Of a stretch of 47,766 nt of DNA, positions 26,146 to 36,597 are shown one piece after another. The notes under the pieces are model-generated. The model was not told where the DNA came from, made no database searches, and saw only the letters and a list, made by a program, of their open reading frames with translations. Numbering within the stretch: position 1 is the first letter of the stretch; every line of letters starts with the position of its first letter. The stretch spans positions 1-47,766 of the forward strand of contig NZ_SJJR01000031.1 of NCBI RefSeq assembly GCF_004331455.1. The letters are read 5' to 3'. The stretch is from Micromonospora zingiberis. GTDB taxonomy: Bacteria; Actinomycetota; Actinomycetes; Mycobacteriales; Micromonosporaceae. The translations under genes were made by a program, and so were the position numbers.

Positions 26146-26994
26146 ATGAATGACGGGGTTGCCATGGCGCCGACCGAACGGGTCGTCGGCCTGTTCGACG
26201 GGGTTCGGCTCACCCCGACCCAGCGACGCATCGCGCACTGCCTGGTGCAGCACGCGCCCGCCGTCGGTTACCTCTCCGCCGCCGAGGTCGCCGAGCTGGC
26301 CGGGGTCAGCCAGCCGTCGGTCACCCGCTTCGCCGTCGCGCTGGGCCTCGACGGCTACCCCGCGCTGCGTCGCCGGCTGCGGGAACTGACCGCCGCCGCG
26401 CCCGGCCCGGCCACCGCCGGCAACGAACTCCAACAGGCGGTACGCGCCGAGATCGGCAACCTGGACCGGCTGGCCGAGCAGCTCGCCGACCGCGAACGGC
26501 TGGCCGGCACCGGGCGACTGCTGGCCGCCAGCCGACCACTGCCGGTGCTCGGCCTGCGCGCCGCCGCGCCGTTGGCCGCGTACTTCGCGTACTTCGCCGC
26601 GAAGGTGCACCCGGACGTGCGGGTGCTCGACGACGGCGGCAGCCTGCTCACCGACCGCCTCGAACAGGCCGCCGAGGCCGGGGCGAGCGCACTGCTGGCC
26701 TTCGTCCTGCCCCGCTATCCCCGGGAAACCCTGGACGCGCTGCGCGCGGCCCGGGACGCCGGCCTCACCGTGGTCGCGATCACCGACTCGCCGGTCAGTC
26801 CGGCGTCCGAACTCGCCGACGTGGTGCTGCCCGCCGCGGTCGGCGCCCAACTCGTGTTCGACCTGCACACCGCTCCGATGACCCTGGCCATGGTGCTGCT
26901 CCAGGCGATCTGCGACGCCGCCCCGGCCGAGACCCAGCGGCGGCTGGAGGCGTTCGAAGCCTCCGCCGCCCGTCGCCAGTTGTTCCTCGGTTAG
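26146..26994 (+). CDS. MurR/RpiR-family transcriptional regulator
   Basis: A 282-residue regulator with an N-terminal HTH_6 domain (LTPTQRRIAHCLVQHAP ... AAEVAELAGVSQPSVTRFAVALGLDGYPALRRRL) and a C-terminal SIS sugar-isomerase-like domain (about 115-250, with DDGGSLLTDRLEQA and VVAITDSPVSPASELADVVL). SIS domains of this family bind phosphosugars or other small metabolites. It sits 13 bp before hutU on the same strand, so it is likely the local hut regulator, responding to a histidine-pathway intermediate. An in-frame ATG at 26164 is an alternative start. Confidence 0.9.
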   Translation: MNDGVAMAPTERVVGLFDGVRLTPTQRRIAHCLVQHAPAVGYLSAAEVAELAGVSQPSVTRFAVALGLDGYPALRRRLRELTAAAPGPATAGNELQQAVRAEIGNLDRLAEQLADRERLAGTGRLLAASRPLPVLGLRAAAPLAAYFAYFAAKVHPDVRVLDDGGSLLTDRLEQAAEAGASALLAFVLPRYPRETLDALRAARDAGLTVVAITDSPVSPASELADVVLPAAVGAQLVFDLHTAPMTLAMVLLQAICDAAPAETQRRLEAFEASAARRQLFLG

Positions 26995-27007
26995 GAGGAG
27001 ACGCACC

Positions 27008-28669
<1,662 letters not shown>

Positions 28670-28687
<18 letters not shown>

Positions 28688-28719
28688 CGCATACGGTAGA
28701 GGAAGGGCCCCTTCTTAAC
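28670..28719. repeat. Paired 19-bp repeats at the hutU/amidohydrolase junction
   Basis: GGAAGGGCCCCTTGTTAAC (28670-28688) and GGAAGGGCCCCTTCTTAAC (28701-28719) differ by one base. The near-palindromic GGGCCC core is a dispersed motif I associate with Micromonospora intergenic regions. The first copy carries the hutU stop codon and the TTG used as the next start. Confidence 0.85.
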
Positions 28720-29913
28720 AGGTTCCGCACGCTGTGGGACGAGATCGCGCCGATCGGCCGCGACGAGCGCAGCGACGGCTACCTGCGCTACGCCCTCACC
28801 GAGCCGGAGTTGCGCCTGCGCGAATGGTTCCGCGCGCAGGCCGACGAGCGGGGCATGCCGGTCGCCGAGGACGGCAACGGCAACCTCTTCGCCTGGTGGG
28901 GTGACCCGGACGCCAGCGACGCGGTGCTGACCGGCAGCCACTTCGACTCGGTGCCGCACGGCGGGGCGTACGACGGACCACTCGGCATCGTCAGCGCCTG
29001 GCTGGCCGTGGACGAACTGCGCGCGGCCGGCGTCACCCCGACCCGGCCGCTTGTCGTCGCCGCGTTCGTCGAGGAGGAGGGGGCCCGGTTCGGCGTACCC
29101 TGCCTGGGTTCTCGGCTGCTCACCGGGCAGATCGACGCCGAGCGGGCGGGTGCGCTGCGCGACGCGGCCGGGGTGAGCTTCGCCGAGGCGCTCGGCGCCC
29201 GGCCGGCGGGCCCCGGTCCGGCGCTGCTCGGCCGCTTCGCCGCCTTCGTGGAGCTGCACGTCGAGCAGGGTCGCGCCCTCATCGAGCAGGCCGCGCCGGT
29301 CGGGGTCGCGACCGCGATCTGGCCGCACGGCCGCTGGCGCTTCGACTTCACCGGCGAGGCAAACCACGCCGGTACGACCCGGATGGCCGACCGCCGCGAC
29401 CCGATGCTCACGTACGCGTTCACGGTGCTCGCCGCCAACAAGGAGGCCCGGCTGCGCGACGCCCACGCCACCGTCGGCCGGGTGGCCGTCGAGCCGAACG
29501 CGACGAACGCCATCCCGTCGCGGGTGACCGGCTGGCTGGACGCCCGCGCCGCCGAACCGGAGACGCTGACCGGCCTGGTCGAGGCGGTCCGGGCCAAGGC
29601 CGCCGAGCGGGCCCGCCGGGACGGCACCGAGATCGCGTTGACCGAGGAGTCGGTGACCCCGCTGGTGGCCTTCGACGGCGGCCTGGCCGACCGGCTGGCG
29701 ACGCTGCTGGACGCCCCGGTGCTGCCCACCGGTGCCGGTCACGACGCCGGGGTACTGGCGGCACACGTGCCGACCGCGATGCTCTTCGTCCGCAACCCCA
29801 CCGGCGTCTCGCACTCCCCCGCCGAATCGGCCACCGACGCCGACTGTGCCGCCGGGGTGACCGCCCTGGCCCGCGTCCTGACGGAGCTGACCGGCCCGGC
29901 CGTGGTCGACTGA
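28681..29913 (+). CDS. M20-family amidohydrolase (AllC/HyuC-like)
   Basis: A 410-residue zinc amidohydrolase of the allantoate amidohydrolase/N-carbamoylase group. Metal ligands and motifs: TGSHFDSVPHGGAYDG, FVEEEGARF, ELHVEQG, NHAGTTRMADRRD and GAGHDAGVLAAH. The only start codon before the conserved FRTLWDEIAPIGRD is a TTG at 28681 inside a dispersed repeat, preceded by AAGGAAGG. Placed between hutU and hutF in an operon without hutG, it probably hydrolyses N-formyl-glutamate, or a similar N-acylated amino acid, at the last step. Allantoate is less likely because no purine genes are nearby. Confidence 0.88.
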
Positions 29914-29950
29914 TGGCGCAGACGGTTCAGCTCGACAGGAGGCAGGCCCG

Positions 29951-31312
29951 ATGACCTCGACCCGCTGGCTCGCCGAGTACGCGTGGCTGCCCGAGCAGGC
30001 CGAGCCGACCCCGGACGTGCTGATCGAGACGGTCAACGGCCGGATCACCGGCGTCACCCCGCTGTCGCCGGGTGGCCCGCCGGACGCCGGGGTCGACGTG
30101 CTGGCCGACGCGGTACGGCTGCCGGGGCTGACCCTGCCCGGCCTGGCCAACGCCCATTCGCACGCCTTCCACCGGGCGCTGCGCGGGCGCACCCACGGTG
30201 GGCGCGGTGACTTCTGGAGCTGGCGGGACCAGATGTACGCGGTGACCGCCCGGCTGGACCCGGACTCCTACCTGGCACTGGCGCGGGCGGTCTACGCCGA
30301 GATGGCGCTGGCCGGGATCACCTGCGTGGGCGAGTTCCACTACCTGCACCACGGGGCCGGCGGCACCCCGTACGACGACCCGAACGCGATGAGCGCGGCG
30401 CTGGTCGAGGCGGCGGCGCACGCCGGCATCCGGCTGACCCTGCTGGACACCTGCTATCTGACCGCGAGCGTGGACGGGAAACCGCTGACCGGGTCGCAGC
30501 TGCGCTTCGGCGACGGTGACGCGTCGCGCTGGGCCGAGCGGGTCGACGCGTTCACTCCCGACGGCGAGCACGCCCGGCTCGGTGCGGCGATCCACTCGGT
30601 ACGCGCGGTGCCCGCCGAACAGCTCGCCACGGTGGCCGGCTGGGCGCACCGGCGGGACGCGCCGCTGCACGTACACCTGTCGGAGCAGCCGGCCGAGAAC
30701 GATGCCTGCCGGGCGGCGCACGGCCGCACCCCGACCGGCCTACTGTCCGACCACGGGGTGCTCGGCCGGTCCACCACTGCGGTGCACGCCACCCACCCGA
30801 CCAGCGGCGACGTGAACCTGCTCGGGGAGACCCGGACCGGGGTCTGCCTCTGCCCGACCACCGAACGGGATCTCGCCGACGGCATCGGCCCGGCCCGCCG
30901 GATGGCCGACGCCGGCATCCCGCTCAGCCTGGGCAGCGACAGCCACGCCGTGATCGACCCGTTCGAGGAGGCCCGCGCCGTCGAGTTGGACGAACGGCTG
31001 CGCACCCGCAAGCGGGGCCACTTCGCCCCGGTGGAGCTGCTGACGGCGGCGAGCGCGGCCGGACACGCCGCGCTGGGCTGGACCGACGCCGGGCGGATCG
31101 CGGTCGGTGACCGCGCCGACCTGGTCACGGTACGGCTGGACAGCGTACGCACGGCCGGGGTGAGCCCGGCGGGCGTCTGGTTCGCGGCCGGCGCCGCCGA
31201 CGTCGCCCAGGTGGTGGTGGACGGCCGGGTGCTGGTCCGCGACGGCCACCACCTGACCGTCGACGTACCGCAGGAACTTGCCACGTCGATCGCGGAGGTG
31301 ACCGTTGTCTAG
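29951..31312 (+). CDS. hutF: Formimidoylglutamate deiminase
   Basis: A 453-residue amidohydrolase-superfamily enzyme that turns N-formimidoyl-glutamate into N-formyl-glutamate and ammonia. Metal-site motifs are NAHSHAFHRALRGRTHG, HVHLSEQPAEND, VHATHP and LGSDSHAVIDPFEEAR. RGDFWSWRDQMYAV is typical of HutF. A ribosome site AGGAGG lies 10 nt before the ATG. It overlaps hutI by 8 bp. The presence of HutF indicates the five-step route of histidine degradation. Confidence 0.95.
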   Translation: MTSTRWLAEYAWLPEQAEPTPDVLIETVNGRITGVTPLSPGGPPDAGVDVLADAVRLPGLTLPGLANAHSHAFHRALRGRTHGGRGDFWSWRDQMYAVTARLDPDSYLALARAVYAEMALAGITCVGEFHYLHHGAGGTPYDDPNAMSAALVEAAAHAGIRLTLLDTCYLTASVDGKPLTGSQLRFGDGDASRWAERVDAFTPDGEHARLGAAIHSVRAVPAEQLATVAGWAHRRDAPLHVHLSEQPAENDACRAAHGRTPTGLLSDHGVLGRSTTAVHATHPTSGDVNLLGETRTGVCLCPTTERDLADGIGPARRMADAGIPLSLGSDSHAVIDPFEEARAVELDERLRTRKRGHFAPVELLTAASAAGHAALGWTDAGRIAVGDRADLVTVRLDSVRTAGVSPAGVWFAAGAADVAQVVVDGRVLVRDGHHLTVDVPQELATSIAEVTVV

Positions 31313-32510
31313 CCTGCTGGTCGACAACATCGGTGAGCTGGTCACCAATGTGGCCGGCACGGGCGAGGGCGGGCCGCTGGGCATCCGGCGACGCGCCGCG
31401 GTCCTCGTCGAGCAGGGTGAGGTCGCCTGGATCGGGCCGGCGGCCGACGCGCCGGCCGCCGACCGGCGGGTCGACGCCGGTGGCGGCGCCGTTCTGCCCG
31501 GGTTCGTGGACAGCCACGCCCACCTGGTCTTCGCCGGGGACCGGGCCACGGAGTTCGCCGCCCGGATGGCCGGGCAGCCGTACACCGGCGGCGGCATCCG
31601 GACCACCGTCGGCGCCACCCGCGCCGCCTCCGACGGGGAGCTGCGCACCACCGTGCGCCGGCTGCACGCCGAGGCGTTGCGGCAGGGCACCACCACGATC
31701 GAGATCAAGAGTGGGTACGGCCTCACCGTCGCCGACGAGGCCCGCTCGCTGCGGATCGCCGCCGAGGTCAGCGAGGAGACCACCTTCCTCGGCGCGCACG
31801 TGGTGCCCGCCGAGTACGCCGACCGCCCCGACGAGTACGTCGGGCTGGTCTGCGGGCCGATGCTGACCGCCGCCGCGCCGTACGCCCGCTGGGTCGACGT
31901 GTTCTGTGAGCGGGGCGCCTTCGACGCCGACCACGCCCGGGCGATCCTCGCCTGCGGGCAGGCGCTGGGGCTCGGCGTGCGGGTGCACGCCAACCAGCTC
32001 GGCCCGGGCCCGGGTGTACGGCTCGGGGTGGAGCTGGGCGCGGCCAGCGTGGACCACTGCACCCACCTGACCGACGCCGACATCGACGCGCTGGCGTCGA
32101 CCCGGTTCGACTGCATGTGCCCCGACGGCGGGCACACCACGACGGTGGCGACGCTGCTGCCCGGTGCCGAGTTCTCCACCCGGTCGCCCTATCCCGACGC
32201 CCGCCGGCTGCTCGACGCCGGCGTCACCGTGGCCCTGGCGACCGACTGCAACCCCGGCTCGTCGTACACCTCGTCGATGCCGTTCTGCATCGCGCTGGCC
32301 GTACGCGAGATGCGGATGACCCCGGCGGAGGCGGTCTGGGCCGCGACCGCCGGTGGCGCACAGGCGCTGCGCCGCGACGACATCGGGGTGCTGCGGCCCG
32401 GTGCCCGCGCCGACCTGATCGTCCTCGACGCCCCGTCCCACCTGCACCTGGCCTACCGGCCGGGGGTGCCCCTGATCCGCCAGGTCCTGCACAACGGAGT
32501 ACCGCAATGA
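31305..32510 (+). CDS. hutI: Imidazolonepropionase
   Basis: A 401-residue amidohydrolase opening the ring of imidazolonepropionate to formimidoyl-glutamate. Family motifs: FVDSHAHLVFAGDRATEFAAR, EIKSGYGLTVADE, HANQLGPGPG, DHCTHLTDADI and LATDCNPGSSYTSSM. The start is a TTG overlapping the hutF end; no ATG or GTG fits better. The stop overlaps hutH by ATGA. Confidence 0.95.
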   Translation: MSSLLVDNIGELVTNVAGTGEGGPLGIRRRAAVLVEQGEVAWIGPAADAPAADRRVDAGGGAVLPGFVDSHAHLVFAGDRATEFAARMAGQPYTGGGIRTTVGATRAASDGELRTTVRRLHAEALRQGTTTIEIKSGYGLTVADEARSLRIAAEVSEETTFLGAHVVPAEYADRPDEYVGLVCGPMLTAAAPYARWVDVFCERGAFDADHARAILACGQALGLGVRVHANQLGPGPGVRLGVELGAASVDHCTHLTDADIDALASTRFDCMCPDGGHTTTVATLLPGAEFSTRSPYPDARRLLDAGVTVALATDCNPGSSYTSSMPFCIALAVREMRMTPAEAVWAATAGGAQALRRDDIGVLRPGARADLIVLDAPSHLHLAYRPGVPLIRQVLHNGVPQ

Positions 32511-34042
32511 CCGTGACCATCCAGCCCACCGGGATCTCTCCCGCCGACGTGCTCGCCGTGGCCCGTGGCAACGCCAAGGTCGTCCTCGACCCGGCCACCG
32601 TGGCCGCCATGGTCGCCAGCCGGTCCATCGTGGACGGCATCGAGGCCGACGGCCGCCCGGTGTACGGCGTCTCGACGGGCTTCGGGGCCCTGGCGAACAC
32701 CTTCGTGGCCCCCGAACGCCGGGCCGAGTTGCAGCACGCGCTGATCCGCTCGCACGCCGCCGGGGTCGGCGCACCGATGCCCCGCGAGGTGGTCCGCGCG
32801 ATGATGCTGCTGCGGGTCCGCTCGCTGGCGTTGGGCCACTCCGGCGTCCGCCCACTGGTCGCCTCGGCCCTGGTGGACCTGCTCAACCACGACGTCACCC
32901 CGTGGGTGCCGGAGCACGGTTCGCTGGGCGCCTCGGGCGACCTGGCGCCACTGGCGCACTGCGCGCTGGTACTGCTCGGCGAGGGCTGGGTGCTCGGCCC
33001 CGACGGCGAGCGCCGGTCGGCCGCCGACGCGCTGCGCCGGGCCGGCCTCGCCCCGATCGAGTTGGCCGCCAAGGAGGGGCTGGCGCTGATCAACGGCACC
33101 GACGGCATGCTCGGCATGCTGCTGCTGGCCAGCCACGACGCGGCGCACCTGTTCACCATGGCGGACGTGACCGCCGCGCTGGCCATCGAGGCGATGCTCG
33201 GCTCGGAGCGGCCGTTCCTGCCGGAGCTGCACGCCATCCGCCCGCACCCCGGGCAGGGCGTCTCGGCGGCCAACATTCATCGGCTGTTGCAGGACTCGGC
33301 GGTGATGGACTCGCACCGCGACGACGTGGCCCACGCGGTGCAGGACGCCTACTCGATGCGGTGCGCCCCGCAGGTGGCCGGCGCGGCCCGGGACACCCTG
33401 GACTTCGTGCGTACCGTGGCAGGACGGGAACTGCTGTCGGTGGTGGACAACCCGGTGGTGTTGCCGGACGGCCGGGTCGAGTCGACCGGGAACTTCCACG
33501 GCGCCCCGCTCGGCTTCGCCGCCGACTTCCTGGCCATCGCCGCCGCCGAGGTCGGCGCGATCTCCGAGCGACGGGTGGACCGGCTGCTCGACGTGACCCG
33601 CTCCCGCAACCTGCCGGCCTTCCTCTCCCCCGACGCCGGGGTGAACTCCGGGCTGATGATCGCCCAGTACACGGCGGCCGGCATCGTCGCGGAGAACCGC
33701 CGGCTGGCCGCGCCCGCCTCGGTGGACTCGCTGCCCACCAGCGGCATGCAGGAGGACCACGTCTCGATGGGCTGGGCGGCGGCCAAGAAGCTGCGTACCG
33801 TGCTGGACAACCTGACCAGCCTGCTCGCGGTGGAGCTGCTCGCCGCCGTCCGCGGACTCCAACTGCGCGCCCCGCTGACCCCGTCGCCGGCTGGCCGGGC
33901 GGCCGTCGCCGCGCTCGGCGAGATCGCCGGCCCTCCCGGCCCCGACGTCTTCCTAGCCCCCCTCATGGAGGCCGCCCGCACAGTCGTCTCCGCCCCCGAT
34001 CTCCGCACCACCATCGAACGCCACACCGGCCCACTCCACTAG
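32507..34042 (+). CDS. hutH: Histidine ammonia-lyase
   Basis: A 511-residue enzyme removing ammonia from histidine to give urocanate, the first step of the pathway though last in the operon. The MIO cofactor triad Ala-Ser-Gly is in SLGASGDLAPLAH; YGVSTGFGALAN, GLALINGTDGMLG and SLPTSGMQEDHVSMG are further active-site stretches. The ATG overlaps the hutI stop. A palindrome of the GGATCTTGG family starts 11 bp after the stop, between hutH and the convergent rdgB. Confidence 0.97.
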   Translation: MTVTIQPTGISPADVLAVARGNAKVVLDPATVAAMVASRSIVDGIEADGRPVYGVSTGFGALANTFVAPERRAELQHALIRSHAAGVGAPMPREVVRAMMLLRVRSLALGHSGVRPLVASALVDLLNHDVTPWVPEHGSLGASGDLAPLAHCALVLLGEGWVLGPDGERRSAADALRRAGLAPIELAAKEGLALINGTDGMLGMLLLASHDAAHLFTMADVTAALAIEAMLGSERPFLPELHAIRPHPGQGVSAANIHRLLQDSAVMDSHRDDVAHAVQDAYSMRCAPQVAGAARDTLDFVRTVAGRELLSVVDNPVVLPDGRVESTGNFHGAPLGFAADFLAIAAAEVGAISERRVDRLLDVTRSRNLPAFLSPDAGVNSGLMIAQYTAAGIVAENRRLAAPASVDSLPTSGMQEDHVSMGWAAAKKLRTVLDNLTSLLAVELLAAVRGLQLRAPLTPSPAGRAAVAALGEIAGPPGPDVFLAPLMEAARTVVSAPDLRTTIERHTGPLH

Positions 34043-34053
34043 GCGATGCCACG

Positions 34054-34105
34054 CGGACCTTGGTACGAAAGCGCCCCTGGAAGGGCGCATTCGTACCAAG
34101 ATCCG
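34054..34105. repeat. Long palindrome, GGATCTTGG family, copy 3
   Basis: Arms CGGACCTTGGTACGAA and TTCGTACCAAGATCCG with one mismatch, plus an inner GCGCCC/GGGCGC stem and loop CTGGAA. The centre differs from the other copies, so the arms are the conserved part. It lies between convergent hutH and rdgB and may act as a two-way terminator. Confidence 0.88.
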
Positions 34106-34110
34106 GCGGG

Positions 34111-34716
34111 TCAGAGCACCTTGGCGACGAGGACGGCCAACTCGCGGAGGGCCTTGCCGCGGTGGCTCACCGCGTCCTTCTCCTGCGGGGTCAACTCGGC
34201 GTTGGTGCGCTCCTGGCCGTCGCCGAGGAAGATCGGGTCGTAGCCGAAGCCACCGTCGCCGCGCGGCGCCCGCAACAGCCGGCCCGCCTGCCGACCGTCG
34301 ACCAGGTGCTCCTTGCCACCGGGCAGCACCAGCGCCACGGTGCACACGAAGGAGGCGCCCCGGTGCTCGTCCGGTACGTCGGCGACCTGGTCCAGCACCA
34401 GTTGCAGGTTGGCCTGGTCGTCGCCGTGCCGGCCGGCCCACCGGGCGCTGAACACCCCCGGCATCCCGTTGAGCGCGTCCACCGCCAGCCCCGAGTCGTC
34501 GGCGATCGTCGGCAGCCCGGTGCGCCGACAGCCCTCCCGCGCCTTGATCAGCGCGTTCTCACCGAAGGTCAGCCCGGTCTCCGGCAGCTCCGGGTACGCC
34601 TCGACGTCGTCCAACCCGATCAGGGCGATCCGGTGCGCACCGAGCGCCCCGTCCAGGATGCGCTGCAACTCGATCAGCTTCTTGCGGTTCCGGGTGGCGA
34701 GCAGCACCTTGTTCAT
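34111..34716 (-). CDS. rdgB: XTP/dITP diphosphatase (RdgB/HAM1)
   Basis: A 201-residue house-cleaning nucleotide pyrophosphatase that removes dITP and XTP. LLATRNRKKLIELQRIL at the N-terminus, TFGENALIKAR, ADDSGLAVDALNG, the substrate loop GGFGYDPIF and the C-terminal SHRGKAL all match the family. It follows rph after a 68-bp gap, the order seen in Mycobacterium (Rv1340-Rv1341). Confidence 0.96.
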   Translation of the reverse strand: MNKVLLATRNRKKLIELQRILDGALGAHRIALIGLDDVEAYPELPETGLTFGENALIKAREGCRRTGLPTIADDSGLAVDALNGMPGVFSARWAGRHGDDQANLQLVLDQVADVPDEHRGASFVCTVALVLPGGKEHLVDGRQAGRLLRAPRGDGGFGYDPIFLGDGQERTNAELTPQEKDAVSHRGKALRELAVLVAKVL

Positions 34717-34761
34717 ACTGAACTACCTTTCGTTCGGGACTGCGGGGCTCGCAAGCTCACT

Positions 34762-34789
34762 CCTCGCGCCTCACGCCTCGCGCCTCACG
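34762..34789. repeat. Two 14-bp tandem repeats between rdgB and rph
   Basis: CCTCGCGCCTCACG occurs twice in direct repeat; the second copy covers the rph stop codon. On the other strand it is a GAGGCG-rich sequence like the array at the right end of the window. Confidence 0.8.
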
Positions 34790-35516
34790 CCTGGGAGAGA
34801 GCCTTCCGCTGGGCTTCGGCCAGGTCCAGACAGCCGACGACGGCCAGGTCGAGCAGGGCGTCCAGCTGCTCACGGGGAAACACGCCGGCCTCGCCGGTGC
34901 CCTGCACCTCGACGAAGTCGCCGGTGCCGGTGCAGACCACGTTCATGTCGACCTCGGCGGCCACGTCCTCGTCGTAGCACAGGTCCAGACGCGGTTCGCC
35001 GCCGATGACGCCGACGCTGATCGCGGCCACCGACCGGTGCATCACGTTCTCCGGCTTACCGGCCAGCGCCTTGCGCGCGGCGAGCCAGCTCACCGCGTCG
35101 TGCAGGGCCACGTACGCCCCGGTGATCGCCGCGGTCCGGGTGCCGCCGTCGGCCTGGAGCACGTCGCAGTCCAGCACGATCGAGTTCTCGCCGAGCGCCT
35201 TGAGGTCGATGGCCGCGCGCAGGCTGCGACCGATCAACCGGGAGATCTCGTGGGTACGCCCACCGACCCGGCCCTTGACGCTCTCCCGGTCCGAGCGGGT
35301 GTTGGTGGCCCGGGGCAGCATCGCGTACTCGGCGGTGACCCAACCCAGCCCGGAACCACGACGCCAGCGGGGCACCCCCTCGGTGACGCTCGCCGTGCAC
35401 AGCACCCGGGTCGCGCCGAACTCCACCAGTACCGAGCCCTCGGGATGGGTACTCCAGCCACGGGTCAAGGTCACCGGACGAAGTTGGTCGGGCTGCCGCC
35501 CGTCAGGTCGCGCCAT
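34785..35516 (-). CDS. rph: Ribonuclease PH
   Basis: A 243-residue phosphorolytic 3'-5' exoribonuclease that trims tRNA 3' ends. Motifs: RPDGRQPDQLRPV, GSVLVEFGATRVLCTASV, GWVTAEYAMLPRAT, GRSLRAAIDL and DCDVLQADGGTRTAAITGA with the phosphate-site arginine. The length is usual. Part of the MBL-rph-rdgB gene order. Confidence 0.97.
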   Translation of the reverse strand: MARPDGRQPDQLRPVTLTRGWSTHPEGSVLVEFGATRVLCTASVTEGVPRWRRGSGLGWVTAEYAMLPRATNTRSDRESVKGRVGGRTHEISRLIGRSLRAAIDLKALGENSIVLDCDVLQADGGTRTAAITGAYVALHDAVSWLAARKALAGKPENVMHRSVAAISVGVIGGEPRLDLCYDEDVAAEVDMNVVCTGTGDFVEVQGTGEAGVFPREQLDALLDLAVVGCLDLAEAQRKALSQA

Positions 35517-35583
35517 GCCTGCACCCTATGTGGTGCCGTGATCCACCCGTCCCCCGGTGCCTGCCCGCCCGGGCCCGCGTGGG

Positions 35584-36330
35584 TCAGATGTCGTAGCTGG
35601 CGCCGGGGCGGACCACTTCCAGCGGGCCGGCGTACGCGGCGGAGGCGGAGGCGACGGTGTGTGCCTCGCTGCCCCAGGCGGCCACCAGGTGGGTCAGCAG
35701 CAACCGGCCGACGCCCGCCTTGGCTGCCGCCTCGCCCGCCTCACGGCCGGTCAGGTGCAGATCCGGCGGGTTGTCCACGCCGTCGAGGTAGCTGGCCTCG
35801 CAGAGGAAGGCGTCGGCGTTCTGGGCCAGCCGCAGCAACGCCTCGCAGGGGGCGGTGTCGCCGGAGTAGCAGAGCACCCGGCCGCCGTGTTCCAGCCGGA
35901 CGCCGTACGTCTCCACCGGGTGCAACACCCGGTCGACGGTGACGGTGAACGGGCCGATCGGGAAGGTGCCGGGTTGCAGCGCGTAGAACTGGTAGACGTC
36001 CTCGACCGAGCTGTCCTCCTGCCCGTACGCGGTGGCGAGCCGCTCCGGGGCGCCGGCCGGGGCGTAGACCGGCAACGGCGGGTACGGGCCGTCCGGGGCG
36101 TACCGACGCACCACCACGTACGAGGCGGCGTCGAGGATGTGGTCGCAGTGCAGGTGGGTCAGGAGGATGGCGTCGGGGGCGTGCAGCCCGGCGTAGCGCT
36201 GGAGGGTGGACAGCGAGCCCGGGCCGAAGTCGACCAGGAGCCGGAAGTCCTCGGCCTCGATCAGATAGGCCGAACAGGGGGACTCGGGTCCGGGGAAGCT
36301 GCCCGCACAGCCCAGGACGGTCAGTCGCAT
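35584..36330 (-). CDS. Metallo-beta-lactamase-fold hydrolase (Rv1339-like)
   Basis: A 248-residue MBL-fold enzyme. The metal site is ILLTHLHCDHI (HxHxDH), with further ligands in LCYSGDTAPCE and LLTHLVAAW. TVLGCAGSFPGPESPCSAYL at the N-terminus matches the cyclic-nucleotide phosphodiesterase/RNase Z-like group. In Mycobacterium the gene in this place, Rv1339, has been reported as an atypical cAMP phosphodiesterase, so a cyclic-nucleotide role is a reasonable proposal, inferred from position and fold. Confidence 0.85.
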   Translation of the reverse strand: MRLTVLGCAGSFPGPESPCSAYLIEAEDFRLLVDFGPGSLSTLQRYAGLHAPDAILLTHLHCDHILDAASYVVVRRYAPDGPYPPLPVYAPAGAPERLATAYGQEDSSVEDVYQFYALQPGTFPIGPFTVTVDRVLHPVETYGVRLEHGGRVLCYSGDTAPCEALLRLAQNADAFLCEASYLDGVDNPPDLHLTGREAGEAAAKAGVGRLLLTHLVAAWGSEAHTVASASAAYAGPLEVVRPGASYDI

Positions 36331-36597
36331 CGAGTTGTCTCGCTGTCACGGTAGGTGGTGATCTCGCTGGCCACCGCTCCGGCGATGATCACTACCGACG
36401 CGTACGCCACGCTGCGCAGCCTACGCCCGCCCGCGCGAGGGCAAGAATCATCTGCTGGAAGTTGTCACCAACGTGACACCCACCCCGGCCGTCCGATCGA
36501 GCCGACTTTGGCTGAGTGGCCAGTCAGTCTCGACCGACGCGACGAGGGCCACCGGCGGCGTGCCGGTGGCCCTCGAATTCGTCACTCAGATCGCAGG
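36331..36597. other. Gene-free gap between the MBL gene and cysM
   Basis: No convincing coding frame. The left part should hold the promoter of the MBL gene and the right part the cysM terminator (36543-36575). In Mycobacterium the matching place holds a membrane protein gene and murI, which are absent here. Confidence 0.6.
36543..36575 (-). terminator. Hairpin terminator after cysM
   Basis: Perfect 14-bp stem CGAGGGCCACCGGC with loop GGCGT, 22 bp past the cysM stop, followed by no T-run. It ends the clpS-DUF2017-mec-cysO-cysM run. Confidence 0.78.
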
